DNA from: Fertoeibacter niger
Lineage (GTDB): Bacteria > Pseudomonadota > Alphaproteobacteria > Rhodobacterales > Rhodobacteraceae
NCBI RefSeq assembly: GCF_009380135.2
Contig: NZ_WHUT02000011.1
Span: 1 to 64,000 of the forward strand
DNA: 64,000 nt
Reading direction: 5' to 3'
The position numbers and the translations under genes are program-made. This document shows positions 52,271-60,999 of the stretch, in pieces. Numbering within the stretch: position 1 is the first letter of the stretch; each line of letters starts with the position of its first letter. The notes beneath the pieces are model-generated. The model was not told the origin of the DNA. It did not search any database and saw only the letters and a list, made by a program, of their open reading frames with translations.

Positions 52271-52732
52271 ATGAACGCCATCGAAGCCCGCCTTGCCGAA
52301 CTGGGTGTCACCCTGCCCGACGCCCCCGCCCCGGCGGCCAATTATGTGCCCTTCGTGATCACCGGCAATCTGGTGCATGTCTCCGGCCAGATCAGCCAGG
52401 GGCCGGACGGCATGATCAAGGGACGTCTGGGGGCCGACATGGATGTGGCAGCGGGGGCCGAGGCCGCCAAACGCTGCGCCATCAGCCTGCTGGCGCAGTT
52501 GCGCAAGGCCTGCGACGGCGATCTGACCCGGCTGGTGCGGGTGGTGAAACTGGTGGGTTTCGTCAATTCCACCGCCGACTTCACCGACCAGCCCAAGGTG
52601 ATCAACGGCGCATCCGATTTCATGGTTGCCGCTTTGGGTGACGCGGGCCGCCATGCGCGCTCTGCCGTATCCGCCGCCAGCCTTCCTTTCGGCGTGGCCG
52701 TCGAAATCGAAGGCATCTTCGAGATCCGCTAA
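52271..52732 (+). CDS. RidA family protein, second copy
   Basis: This 153-residue protein resembles the long RidA group (YjgF/TdcF relatives). It has VTGNLVHVSGQISQG, GLLAQLRKACDGDLTRLVRVV and INGASDFMVAALGDAGRHARSAVSAASLPFGVAVEIEGIFE. The conserved arginine in the last segment (RHARSAV) is in its usual place. It probably removes reactive enamines made by PLP enzymes. It is followed after one base by a phosphodiesterase gene; the two may share a transcript. Confidence 0.9.
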   Translation: MNAIEARLAELGVTLPDAPAPAANYVPFVITGNLVHVSGQISQGPDGMIKGRLGADMDVAAGAEAAKRCAISLLAQLRKACDGDLTRLVRVVKLVGFVNSTADFTDQPKVINGASDFMVAALGDAGRHARSAVSAASLPFGVAVEIEGIFEIR

Positions 52733-52733
52733 G

Positions 52734-53504
52734 ATGCACGCCCCCCTTCCCCCCGTATTCCGCACCACGCCCGTGGCGCATCGCGCCCTGCATGACCGCT
52801 CCGCAGGACGCCCCGAAAACTCCCGCGCTGCCGTGCTGGCGGCGGTCGAGGCGGGCTATGCCATTGAAATCGACCTGCAACGCTCGGCCGACGGGCAGGC
52901 CATGGTGTTTCACGACTACGACCTGAACCGGCTGACCACAGCCACCGGCCCGCTGGCAATCCGCACCGCCGCCGAACTTGCCACGATCCGCCTGACCGAT
53001 GCGCAGGATGGCATCCCCACCCTGCCTCAGATCCTCAGCGTCATCGCGGGCCGCGTGCCGCTGCTGATCGAGATCAAGGATCAGGATGGCGCGATGGGCC
53101 CCGATGTCGGCCCGCTGGAAAGCGCCACCGCACAGGCGCTGACCGGCTACGAAGGCCCCGTGGCCGTCATGTCCTTCAACCCGCACAGCATGGCCGCCAT
53201 GGCCCGCCTTGCCCCCCATATCCCGCGCGGCCTGACCACCTCGGCCTTCGACCCCGCCGCCTGGGGCCCACTGCCTGCCCATGTCTGCGACCAGTTGCGC
53301 GACATCCCCGATTACGACCGCGTGGGGGCCAGCTTCATCAGCCACGAATGGGGCGACCTGGCCCGCCCCCGTGTGGCCGCCATGAAATCCGCCGGTGCCG
53401 CGATCCTGTGCTGGACGATCCGCTCCCCCACCGCCGAAGCCACCGCCCGGGCCATCGCCGACAACATCACCTTCGAACATTACGCCGCAGCGCTTCCGGC
53501 TTGA
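52734..53504 (+). CDS. Glycerophosphodiester phosphodiesterase family protein
   Basis: This 256-residue enzyme is of the GDPD TIM-barrel type: AHRALHDRSAGRPENS (first catalytic His), AIEIDLQRSADG (metal ligands E and D), VFHDYDLNRLT (second His), LLIEIKDQ, and a C-terminal CWTIRSP with W-(T)-(I/V) strand. It hydrolyses glycerophosphodiesters to sn-glycerol 3-phosphate and an alcohol. There is no obvious signal peptide, so it is probably cytoplasmic. ATG 52734 follows RidA at once. Confidence 0.93.
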   Translation: MHAPLPPVFRTTPVAHRALHDRSAGRPENSRAAVLAAVEAGYAIEIDLQRSADGQAMVFHDYDLNRLTTATGPLAIRTAAELATIRLTDAQDGIPTLPQILSVIAGRVPLLIEIKDQDGAMGPDVGPLESATAQALTGYEGPVAVMSFNPHSMAAMARLAPHIPRGLTTSAFDPAAWGPLPAHVCDQLRDIPDYDRVGASFISHEWGDLARPRVAAMKSAGAAILCWTIRSPTAEATARAIADNITFEHYAAALPA

Positions 53505-53551
53505 CCCGGCGGCGTGTCACACCAGTTTTCCCCCTGACTCAGACATTCACC

Positions 53552-53607
53552 CATTTTCTGTCTCCAAATATCCACGGGGGGTCCGGGGGGCAGTCAGCCC
53601 CCCGGCT
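53552..53607 (+). repeat. Dispersed GC-rich intergenic hairpin repeat, best-preserved copy
   Basis: It has the CATTTTCTGTCTCCAAATATCC head and a perfect 9-bp stem CCGGGGGGC (53583-53591)/GCCCCCCGG (53597-53605) with loop AGTCA. It differs from copy 1 at only a few positions. Confidence 0.8.
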
Positions 53608-53634
53608 CTGCCCGCAAGACAGGCGCAGCCGCCC

Positions 53635-54807
53635 ATGACCGCCCTCACCCTGACCGCCCACACCAGCCTCGCCGACATCCCGGCAGCCGAATGGGATGCC
53701 GTGGCCTGCCCCGAGGCCGCGTCAGGCCGCCCCATCGACCCCTTCACCACCCACCGTTTTCTGGCGGCGCTTGACCGCTCCGGCTCCACCGGCGCGGGCA
53801 GCGGCTGGCAACCCCGCCCGCTGACTGTCACCCAGGGGGGCCGCCTCATCGCCGCCGCCCCGCTTTATGCCAAGGGCCACAGCCAGGGCGAATACATCTT
53901 TGACCACAGCTGGGCCGATGCCTGGCAACGCGCCGGGGGCCGCTATTACCCCAAACTGCAAATCGCCGTCCCCTTCACCCCCGCCACCGGCCGCCGCCTG
54001 CTGACTGCCCCGGGGTTCGAGGATACGGGCAGCGCCGCGCTGATCGACGGCGCGGTGCAGATCGCCGCGCAGAACCGCCTGTCATCCCTGCACATCACCT
54101 TCTGCACGGCGGCTGAGGCGCAGGCGGGTGAAGACATGGGCCTTCTGCACCGCATCACCCAGCAGTTCCATTGGGAAAACCGGGGCTATGCCTGCTTCGC
54201 CGATTTTCTGGCCGACCTCAGTTCGCGCAAGCGCAAGACCATCCGCAAGGAACGCGAAACGGCGGCGGCATTCGGCGGCACGATCCGCTGCCTGACCGGC
54301 GACCAGATCGAGCCACAGCATTGGGATGCCTTCTGGCAGTTCTATCAGGACACCGGATCACGCAAATGGGGCACGCCCTACCTGACCCGGCGCGCCTTCC
54401 ACGAATTCCACGCCACAATGCGCGACGACATCCTCTTGGTGCTGGCCGAACGCGACGGCAGGCCGGTGGCGGGCGCGCTGAATTTCATCGGGCGCGACAC
54501 GCTGTTCGGCCGCTACTGGGGCTGCGTGGAAGATCACCCCTGCCTGCATTTCGAGCTGTGCTATTACCGCGCGATCGACTGGGCCATCACCCACGGCCTG
54601 CACCGGGTAGAGGCGGGCGCGCAGGGCGAACACAAGCTGGCGCGCGGCTATCTGCCGACCCCGGTGCATTCGCTGCACTGGATCGCCGACGCCGGTTTCC
54701 GCGAGGCCGTGGCGCAATACCTGCGCGCCGAACGCCGCGCGGTGGATGAAGAGATCGAGGTGCTGACCGCCTATGGCCCGTTCCGCCGCGTCCACACCGA
54801 AGATTGA
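53635..54807 (+). CDS. GNAT-fold acyltransferase, COG3146 (DUF482) type
   Basis: This 390-residue protein has SRKRKTIRKERE near residues 198-209, FWQFYQDTGSRKWGTPYLTRRAF in the middle and AGAQGEHKLARGYLP near residue 325. These match the 'predicted N-acyltransferase' family COG3146. It also has DHSWADAWQRAGGRYYPKLQIAVPFTP. Substrate is unknown; a related group acts on peptidoglycan-like or lipid substrates. ATG 53635 is the first Met after the intergenic repeat; the ribosome-binding site is weak. Confidence 0.85.
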   Translation: MTALTLTAHTSLADIPAAEWDAVACPEAASGRPIDPFTTHRFLAALDRSGSTGAGSGWQPRPLTVTQGGRLIAAAPLYAKGHSQGEYIFDHSWADAWQRAGGRYYPKLQIAVPFTPATGRRLLTAPGFEDTGSAALIDGAVQIAAQNRLSSLHITFCTAAEAQAGEDMGLLHRITQQFHWENRGYACFADFLADLSSRKRKTIRKERETAAAFGGTIRCLTGDQIEPQHWDAFWQFYQDTGSRKWGTPYLTRRAFHEFHATMRDDILLVLAERDGRPVAGALNFIGRDTLFGRYWGCVEDHPCLHFELCYYRAIDWAITHGLHRVEAGAQGEHKLARGYLPTPVHSLHWIADAGFREAVAQYLRAERRAVDEEIEVLTAYGPFRRVHTED

Positions 54808-54897
54808 GCGGACAGCGGCCCAGGCTGCCGCCGCGCAGGTCAGGACACAAGACAAACCGGCACCCCCCATGGCATGCTTTCCAAAACGGAGCTTTCG

Positions 54898-55506
54898 ATG
54901 GAATCCCTGACACTGTATACCAACCCGCAGTCGCGCGGCCGCATTGCCCGCTGGATGCTGGAAGAGCTGGGCCAGCCCTATGACACGGTGATCCTGGGCT
55001 ATGGCCCCGACATGCAGGCCGAAAGTTACCGCACGCTGAACCCGATGGCCAAGGTGCCCACCGTCACCCACGGCACCCGCACCATCACCGAATGCGCCGC
55101 CATCTGCACCTATCTGGCCGATGCCTTTCCCGAGGCCCGGCTGATGCCCGATGACCGCGCCGCCTTTTACCGCTGGATGTTCTATGCGGCAGGCCCGCTG
55201 GAGGCCGCCGTGACAAACAAGGCGCTGGGTGTCACCGTGCCGCCGGAAAAATCCGGCTTCGTGGGCTATGGCAGCTTTGACCGGGTGGTGGCCACGCTGG
55301 AACAGGCCGTCTCTGCCAGCCCCTATCTGGCGGGCGACACATTCTCGGCGGTCGATGTCTATGCCGGATCACAGATCGGCTGGGGCCTGCAATTCGGCAC
55401 GCTGCCCGCCCTGCCCGGCTTCACCGCATATTGGGACCGGATCAAGACCCGCCCCGCGCTGGCCCGCGCCAATGCCGCCGATGACGCGCTGATCGCAAAA
55501 GGATAG
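54898..55506 (+). CDS. Glutathione S-transferase family protein
   Basis: This 202-residue protein has an N-terminal thioredoxin-fold domain ([20 protein letters not shown]; substrate cis-proline in KVPTVTH; glutathione-contacting [17 protein letters not shown]) and a helical C-terminal domain ([14 protein letters not shown]). The serine of NPQSRG is the likely activator. GGAG lies 7 bases before ATG 54898. It overlaps the operon-like stretch with phhB, whose start is 4 bases after it. Confidence 0.93.
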   Translation: MESLTLYTNPQSRGRIARWMLEELGQPYDTVILGYGPDMQAESYRTLNPMAKVPTVTHGTRTITECAAICTYLADAFPEARLMPDDRAAFYRWMFYAAGPLEAAVTNKALGVTVPPEKSGFVGYGSFDRVVATLEQAVSASPYLAGDTFSAVDVYAGSQIGWGLQFGTLPALPGFTAYWDRIKTRPALARANAADDALIAKG

Positions 55507-55510
55507 AAAC

Positions 55511-55807
55511 GTGCCCAAGACACCCGCACTTGACGACCGCAGCCTGCTGGCCCCGCTGCTGGCAAGCGGCTGGACGCTGGACGCCGACCGCGACGCGATC
55601 ACCAGGGTTTTCACCTTCGGCAATTTCGTCGATGCCTTCGGCTTCATGACCCGCGCCGCGCTCTGGGCGGAAAAATGGGGCCACCACCCGGAATGGAGCA
55701 ACGTTTACAAGACCGTGGCCGTCACCCTGACCACACATGACGCAGGCGGGCTGACCGAACTGGATGTGAAACTGGCCACGAAGATGGATGCGCTGGCCAC
55801 GCCCTGA
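55511..55807 (+). CDS. phhB: Pterin-4a-carbinolamine dehydratase
   Basis: This 98-residue protein has [32 protein letters not shown], including the family's HHP-x-W signature. It dehydrates 4a-hydroxytetrahydrobiopterin. It starts with GTG 55511 just after the GST stop. No phenylalanine hydroxylase is nearby. It is the last gene before two palindromes. Confidence 0.9.
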   Translation: MPKTPALDDRSLLAPLLASGWTLDADRDAITRVFTFGNFVDAFGFMTRAALWAEKWGHHPEWSNVYKTVAVTLTTHDAGGLTELDVKLATKMDALATP

Positions 55808-55903
55808 CGCCCGCGCTTTCATCTTGGTCGAAACAGCCTCGCCGAAGGCCACCGGCACAGGCCATAGGCGCGGAAAGCCGAACAGCTTGCGCAACACCGG
55901 CCC

Positions 55904-55943
55904 AAAAATCCTTCGAAGGATTTTTCAAAAGTTTTCGAAAACT
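55904..55943. terminator. Two adjacent perfect palindromes between convergent genes
   Basis: AAAAATCCTTC/GAAGGATTTTT (55904-55925) is a 22-base perfect palindrome, and AGTTTTC/GAAAACT (55930-55943) follows. Both contain a central TTCGAA. They form hairpins with T-rich flanks on both strands, so they likely terminate both the phhB and peroxiredoxin transcripts. The TTCGAA core is a frequent element in this group, so they may also be repeat-derived. Confidence 0.6.
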
Positions 55944-56014
55944 CTTGTCGGCACCACGCCCGCCAAGGCCGGGCCTTGGGCAGAAGGGGGCCAACCCGGC
56001 CCCCCCCCGGCGGT

Positions 56015-56503
56015 TCAGATCGCCGCCAGCATCGCCTCGCCGCCCGAAACTTCGCACACACCCGGGCTTTCTTCCAGATGCAGCACCGTCACCACGCCGT
56101 CTTGCGCCTGCAGCGCATAGCGCTTCGACCGCGCGAGCAACCCCACCGGCGGCGCGTCAAAGGCCAGACCCATCGCGCCGGTCATCTCGCTGGCGGCATC
56201 GGCCAGCATGGTGATGCCAGCCGCCGTGGCCCCGGTAGCCTCGCCCCAGGCCTTCATCACGAACGGGTCGTTCACCGATACGCAGATCACCTCATCCACA
56301 CCCTTTGCGTCAAATCCCGCCTTGGTGCGGATGAAGCTGGGCACATGGGCCGAGGAACAGGTGGGTGTAAAGGCCCCCGGAACGGCAAAGATCACCACAT
56401 TGCGGCCCTTCGCACGCTCGGTCAGGCTGACCTGCTGCGGCCCGTCGGCCCCCATCATCACCAGCGTCGCCTCGGGCAGTCTGTCGCCTACAGAAATCGT
56501 CAT
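56015..56503 (-). CDS. Peroxiredoxin, Prx5 type
   Basis: This 162-residue thiol peroxidase has the peroxidatic C49 in VPGAFTPTCSS, preceded by VVIFA and followed by VICVSVNDPFVMKAWGE. C74 and C150 (SPGVCEVSGG) are candidate resolving cysteines. It reduces hydrogen peroxide and organic peroxides with glutaredoxin or glutathione. ATG 56503 matches the family start. Confidence 0.92.
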   Translation of the reverse strand: MTISVGDRLPEATLVMMGADGPQQVSLTERAKGRNVVIFAVPGAFTPTCSSAHVPSFIRTKAGFDAKGVDEVICVSVNDPFVMKAWGEATGATAAGITMLADAASEMTGAMGLAFDAPPVGLLARSKRYALQAQDGVVTVLHLEESPGVCEVSGGEAMLAAI

Positions 56504-56561
56504 CCGGTCAGTCCTCGCGCGTTGCGTTTCCATTGGCCCAAGTTATAGGGTCCGCCGGTAG

Positions 56562-56656
56562 GACGGGCCAGTGCAAAGCAAGACGGGCCAGCGCAAGACA
56601 GGCCAGTGCAAGGCAAGACGGGCCAGCGCAAGGCAAGACAGGCCAGTGCAAGGCGG
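56562..56656. repeat. 20-bp tandem repeat, five imperfect copies
   Basis: The unit contains GGCCAGYGCAA with GAC(A/G) before it. Copies begin at 56562, 56582 (shortened to 15), 56597, 56617 and 56637. T/C alternation at one position and A/G at another gives a paired pattern. It lies in the promoter region shared by the divergent peroxiredoxin and FAD reductase genes. It is not a CRISPR, because there are no spacers. Confidence 0.85.
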
Positions 56657-56682
56657 CCTGCACAAACGGGGGACAGGGCAAG

Positions 56683-57888
56683 ATGACGCATATCGTGGTG
56701 ATCGGGGCCGGGCAGGCCGGGGCGGCGCTGGTGGCAAAGCTGCGCAGCGCCGGTCACAGCGGCGCCATCACCCTGATCGGGGCAGAAACCGCCCCGCCCT
56801 ACCAGCGCCCGCCTTTGTCCAAGGCCTATCTGATGGGCGAGATGGAGCAAGAGCGGCTTTACCTGCGCAATGCCGAATTCTATGCCGACAATTCCATCAC
56901 CCTGCGGCTGGGTGCGCCCGTGACGGCGATTGACGCCGCGGCGAAAACCGTGACGTTTGGCGCGGATACGCTGGCCTATGACCAGCTTGCGCTGACGACA
57001 GGCTCGGTGCCGCGCCGCCTGCCTGCGGCCATCGGCGGCGATCTGGCGGGCATCTATACCGTGCGCGGTCTGGCCGATGTGGATGCCATGCGCGGCGAAT
57101 GCGTGGCGGGCCGTCGCGTGGTGATCATCGGCGGCGGCTATATCGGGCTGGAGGCGGCGGCGGTCGCCTCGAAACTGGGCCTGCATGTGACCGTGGTGGA
57201 AATGGCCCCGCGCATCCTGCAACGCGTGGCGGCCCCCGAAACATCCGACTATTTCCGCGCCTTGCACATGGCGCATGGCGTGACGATCATCGAGGGGGTG
57301 GGCCTTGACCGCCTGCTGGGAGACGGGCGTGTGAACGCCGCGCGGCTGACCGACGGGCGCGAGCTGCCCTGCGATTTCGTCATCGCTGGCGTGGGCATCC
57401 TTCCTGCCACCGCGCTGGCGGAACTGGCGGGCGTCACGCTGGACAACGGCATTGCCACCGATGCCCATGGCCGCACGTCAGACCCGGCAATCTGGGCTGC
57501 GGGCGACTGCGCATCCTTCCCTTGGCGGGGTGGGCGGCTGCGGCTGGAATCGGTGCAGAACGCCATTGATCAGGCGGAAACGGTGGCCGAAAACATGCTG
57601 GGCGCGGGCAGGGATTATGTGCCGATGCCGTGGTTCTGGTCGGATCAATACGACACGAAACTGCAAATCGCCGGGCTGAACACCGGCTATGACCGCATCG
57701 TGACCCGGGGGCCCGAGGGCGAAAGCGTATCGTTCTGGTATTTCAGGGGCGACGCGCTGCTGGCCGTCGATGCGATGAACGATCCGCGCGCCTATATGGT
57801 GGGCAAGCGCCTGCTGGAAATGGGCCGGACGGTGGACCCGGCGGCCATCGCAGACCCCGCTACCGCGCTGAAATCCCTGCTGAAGTGA
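56683..57888 (+). CDS. FAD-dependent ferredoxin/rubredoxin reductase-like protein
   Basis: This 401-residue flavoprotein has the N-terminal FAD loop VVIGAGQAGAA (G8-x-G10-x-x-G13), PPYQRPPLSKAYL, the NAD loop IIGGGYIGLE near residues 147-156, and WAAGDCASF. The PPLSK and G-G-G-Y-I-G pattern is typical of reductases for small ferredoxins that feed P450 or Rieske oxygenases. No ferredoxin is adjacent. Its TGA overlaps the rsmD start by one base. A 20-bp tandem repeat lies in its leader. Confidence 0.92.
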   Translation: MTHIVVIGAGQAGAALVAKLRSAGHSGAITLIGAETAPPYQRPPLSKAYLMGEMEQERLYLRNAEFYADNSITLRLGAPVTAIDAAAKTVTFGADTLAYDQLALTTGSVPRRLPAAIGGDLAGIYTVRGLADVDAMRGECVAGRRVVIIGGGYIGLEAAAVASKLGLHVTVVEMAPRILQRVAAPETSDYFRALHMAHGVTIIEGVGLDRLLGDGRVNAARLTDGRELPCDFVIAGVGILPATALAELAGVTLDNGIATDAHGRTSDPAIWAAGDCASFPWRGGRLRLESVQNAIDQAETVAENMLGAGRDYVPMPWFWSDQYDTKLQIAGLNTGYDRIVTRGPEGESVSFWYFRGDALLAVDAMNDPRAYMVGKRLLEMGRTVDPAAIADPATALKSLLK

Positions 57889-58472
57889 TGCGGATCATCG
57901 GGGGCAGCCATCGCGGCACGCATCTGGCCCCGGTGGGTGCGGGCGATCCGGCCGCACATCTGCGCCCCACATCCGACCGGGTGCGCGAGGCGATCTTCAA
58001 CCTGCTGATAAACGGCGGCTATGGCAACCCGATCAGCGGGGCGCGGGTGCTGGACCTTTTCGCAGGCACCGGCGCGCTGGGGCTGGAGGCGCTGAGCCGG
58101 GGTGCCGCCCATGCCACATTCGTCGATGACGGTGCCGCCGCCCGCGCCCTGCTGCGCCGCAATATCGAGATCCTGCGCCGCGCCACCGATACCGCGCTGG
58201 TCCGCGCCGATGCCACGCGCCTGCCGCCCTGTGCCGCCCCCTTCACGCTGGTGTTTCTTGACCCGCCCTATGGGCGCGCTCTGGGCGAGGCCGCGCTTGC
58301 CAGCGCCCGCGCGCAGGGCTGGCTGGCCCCCGATGCGATGGTAGTGTGGGAGGAATCGTCCCCGCCTGCCCCGCCTGCGGGCTTTGACCAACTCGACCAG
58401 CGCCGCTATGGCGATACCATCGTCACGATCCTGCGCGCGCCCGGCGACACCGCGCCCGGGGCCGCGCCATGA
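57888..58472 (+). CDS. rsmD: 16S rRNA (guanine966-N2)-methyltransferase
   Basis: This 194-residue SAM methyltransferase has MRIIGGSHRG, RPTSDRVREAIFN, VLDLFAGTGALGLEALSRGA and the catalytic FLDPPYG motif at residues 123-129. It methylates G966 in 16S rRNA during 30S assembly. ATG 57888 overlaps the preceding stop as TGATG. The stop overlaps the next gene by four bases. Confidence 0.95.
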   Translation: MRIIGGSHRGTHLAPVGAGDPAAHLRPTSDRVREAIFNLLINGGYGNPISGARVLDLFAGTGALGLEALSRGAAHATFVDDGAAARALLRRNIEILRRATDTALVRADATRLPPCAAPFTLVFLDPPYGRALGEAALASARAQGWLAPDAMVVWEESSPPAPPAGFDQLDQRRYGDTIVTILRAPGDTAPGAAP

Positions 58473-59122
58473 TCCTGCCGCCGCGGGCCGTGATCTTTGA
58501 CTGCGACGGCGTTCTGGTGGACAGTGAGCCGCCCACATTCGTGCTGTTGCAGGAAAACCTTGCGCAGCATGGCCTGCCGCTGACCCATGCGCAGATGGAC
58601 GACCTGTTTCTGGGCGGCACGATGCGGGGCCTTTACGACAAGGCTTTGGCGCTGGGGGCTGAACTGCCCGCCACCTGGGTCGATGATTTCTATGCGCTGC
58701 TCTATGCCCGGCTGGCCAAGGGTGTTGCGCTGATCCCCGGCATTGAAACCGTGCTGGACGCGCTGGATGCCGCCCGCATCCCCTATGCCGTCGGATCAAA
58801 CGGGTCGGATGAAAAGATGCGGATCTCGCTTGGTCAACACCCAGCCCTGCTGGCGCGGCTGCACGGCCGCCTGTTTTCCGGCCAGACGCTCGGCACGCCC
58901 AAACCCCACCCCGGCCTTTACCTGCATTGCGCCCGCGCGCTGCACGTCGGCCCGCAGGATTGTGTGGTGATCGAGGACAGCCCCACCGGGGCCAAGGCCG
59001 CCGCCAATGCCGGAATGCGTTGTTTCGGCTATGCGGCCACTGGCGACGGCGCGCGACTGGCGGCCGAAGGTGCGACGGTCTTTCATGACATGGCCCGTCT
59101 GCCCGCCCTGCTGGGCCTTTGA
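58469..59122 (+). CDS. HAD-superfamily hydrolase, phosphoglycolate phosphatase-like
   Basis: This 217-residue enzyme has [12 protein letters not shown] (nucleophile D11, acid D13), a cap region, GSNGSDEK (motif 2), KPHPGLYL (motif 3 lysine) and [12 protein letters not shown] (motif 4). It dephosphorylates a small phosphorylated metabolite or isomerises it like beta-phosphoglucomutase. ATGA overlap with rsmD suggests coupled translation. Substrate not known. Confidence 0.92.
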   Translation: MILPPRAVIFDCDGVLVDSEPPTFVLLQENLAQHGLPLTHAQMDDLFLGGTMRGLYDKALALGAELPATWVDDFYALLYARLAKGVALIPGIETVLDALDAARIPYAVGSNGSDEKMRISLGQHPALLARLHGRLFSGQTLGTPKPHPGLYLHCARALHVGPQDCVVIEDSPTGAKAAANAGMRCFGYAATGDGARLAAEGATVFHDMARLPALLGL

Positions 59123-59243
59123 CACCGGCATTGCGCCAGGCCACGGCGGCAGATCAACCCCGCGCCCGGCGCAAATGCCCTTCTGGCCCTCGCCCCGGCC
59201 ATGGGTTAAAGCAGGCGCGCAACTTCGGCATAAGGGCAGCGCC

Positions 59244-60962
59244 ATGGCACGGATTCTGATTACCTCCGCCATTCCCTACATCAACGGCATCAAGCATCTG
59301 GGCAATCTTGTGGGCAGCCAGTTGCCTGCCGATCTTTACGCCCGCTACTGCCGGGGCCGGGGGCATGAGGTGATGTTCCTTTGCGCCACCGACGAACACG
59401 GCACGCCGGCCGAGCTGGCCGCCGCCAAGGCAGGGCAACCGGTAGACCAGTTCTGCGCCGAGATGCACGCCGTGCAAAAGGGCATTGCCGAGGGGTTCCG
59501 CCTGTCCTTCGACCATTTCGGCCGGTCTTCCAGCCAGCGCAACCACCGGCTGACGCAGCATTTCGCGGGCGCGCTGGCGGCCAATGGGTTCATCGAGGAA
59601 GTCTCGGAAAAGCAGGTGTTTTCCGTCACCGACAACCGCTTTCTGCCCGACCGCTACATCACCGGCACCTGCCCGAACTGCGGCTACGAATCCGCGCGCG
59701 GCGACCAGTGCGAGAATTGCACCAAACAGCTTGACCCTACCGACCTGATCAACCCGCGCTCGGCCATTTCAGGCTCCACTGATCTGGAGGTGCGCGAAAC
59801 CACGCATCTTTACCTGCGGCAGCGGTCCCTGCGTGACGAGATCGCCGCCTGGATCGACAGCAAGACCGACTGGCCGGTGCTGACCACCTCGATCGCGAAG
59901 AAATGGCTGAACGACGGCGACGGTTTGCAGGACCGGGGCATCACCCGTGACCTGTTCTGGGGCGTGCCGGTGAAAAAGGGCGACCAGCCCTGGCCGGGAA
60001 TGGAAGGCAAGGTGTTCTACGTCTGGTTCGATGCGCCCATCGAATACATCGCTTGTGCTGCCGAATGGGCCGATGCCCATGGTCTGGGCGAGGCCGCGTG
60101 GGAACGCTGGTGGCGCACCGACAAGGGTGCCGATGACGTGCGCTATGTGCAGTTCATGGGCAAGGACAACGTGCCCTTTCACACCCTGTCTTTCCCCGCC
60201 ACCATCATGGGCTCGCGCGAACCGTGGAAGCTGGTGGATTACATCAAGTCGTTCAACTACCTGAACTACGATGGCGGGCAGTTTTCCACGTCGCAGGGGC
60301 GTGGCGTGTTCATGGATCAGGCGCTGTCGATCCTGCCCGCCGATTACTGGCGCTGGTGGCTGCTGTCGCATGCGCCGGAAAACAGCGACAGCGAGTTTAC
60401 ATGGGAGAATTTCCAGACTTCGGTGAACAAGGATCTGGCGGATGTGCTGGGCAACCTTGTCAGCCGCGTCACGAAATTCGCCAAGTCCAAGCTGGGCGAT
60501 ACCGTGCCCGCCGGTGGCAGCATGGGCGCGCGCGAGGCGCAGCTGATGGCCGATCTGGCCACCGGGCTGGCGGCCTACGAGGCCTGTATGGAAGCGATGG
60601 AGGTGCGCAAGGCTGCGGCGGAACTGCGCGCGCTGTGGGTGCTGGGCAACGAATACCTGCAATCGGCGGCGCCATGGACCGTGGTGAAAACCGACCCCGA
60701 TCAGGCCGCGGCGATGATCCGGCTGGCGCTGAACCTGATCCGGGTGTTTGCCGTGCTGTCCCGCCCGTTCATTCCCGATGCAGCGGCCGTGATGATGGCG
60801 GCCATGCGGTCGGATGACTGGTCCTGGCCGACCGATCTGGCGGCGGCGATGCAGGCCCTGCCCGCCGGCCACGGGTTCGACGTGCCGGAAAACCTGTTCC
60901 GCAAGATCACGGACGAGGAGCGCGCCGACTGGCAACAGCGATTTTCAGGCGTGCGGGCCTGA
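59244..60962 (+). CDS. metG: Methionine--tRNA ligase
   Basis: This 572-residue enzyme is of the MetG zinc-containing form: [26 protein letters not shown], a zinc knuckle with C143-x-x-C146 and C156-x-x-C159, [11 protein letters not shown], and the C-terminal anticodon-binding helices. The HIGH motif reads HLGN (residues 18-21) and the KMSKS motif reads STSQG (348-352), so the second lysine that usually contacts ATP is absent. I recall related modified motifs in Rhodobacteraceae MetRS, so this is probably a clade variant. No dedicated C-terminal dimer domain is seen. Confidence 0.94.
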   Translation: MARILITSAIPYINGIKHLGNLVGSQLPADLYARYCRGRGHEVMFLCATDEHGTPAELAAAKAGQPVDQFCAEMHAVQKGIAEGFRLSFDHFGRSSSQRNHRLTQHFAGALAANGFIEEVSEKQVFSVTDNRFLPDRYITGTCPNCGYESARGDQCENCTKQLDPTDLINPRSAISGSTDLEVRETTHLYLRQRSLRDEIAAWIDSKTDWPVLTTSIAKKWLNDGDGLQDRGITRDLFWGVPVKKGDQPWPGMEGKVFYVWFDAPIEYIACAAEWADAHGLGEAAWERWWRTDKGADDVRYVQFMGKDNVPFHTLSFPATIMGSREPWKLVDYIKSFNYLNYDGGQFSTSQGRGVFMDQALSILPADYWRWWLLSHAPENSDSEFTWENFQTSVNKDLADVLGNLVSRVTKFAKSKLGDTVPAGGSMGAREAQLMADLATGLAAYEACMEAMEVRKAAAELRALWVLGNEYLQSAAPWTVVKTDPDQAAAMIRLALNLIRVFAVLSRPFIPDAAAVMMAAMRSDDWSWPTDLAAAMQALPAGHGFDVPENLFRKITDEERADWQQRFSGVRA

Positions 60963-60970
60963 CGGTCAGC

Positions 60971-60999
60971 CGCAACCGGCGGTCATTCCGCCGGTTGCG
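60971..60999. terminator. 12-bp stem terminator overlapping the antiporter stop
   Basis: CGCAACCGGCGG and CCGCCGGTTGCG are perfect arms with loop TCATT, and the loop contains the antiporter stop codon. It follows metG by 8 bases and can serve both convergent genes, although no T-run follows. Confidence 0.6.

Noticed and set aside
56562-56656. CRISPR array
   Set aside because: Units are contiguous with no spacers, and there are no cas genes anywhere in the window.
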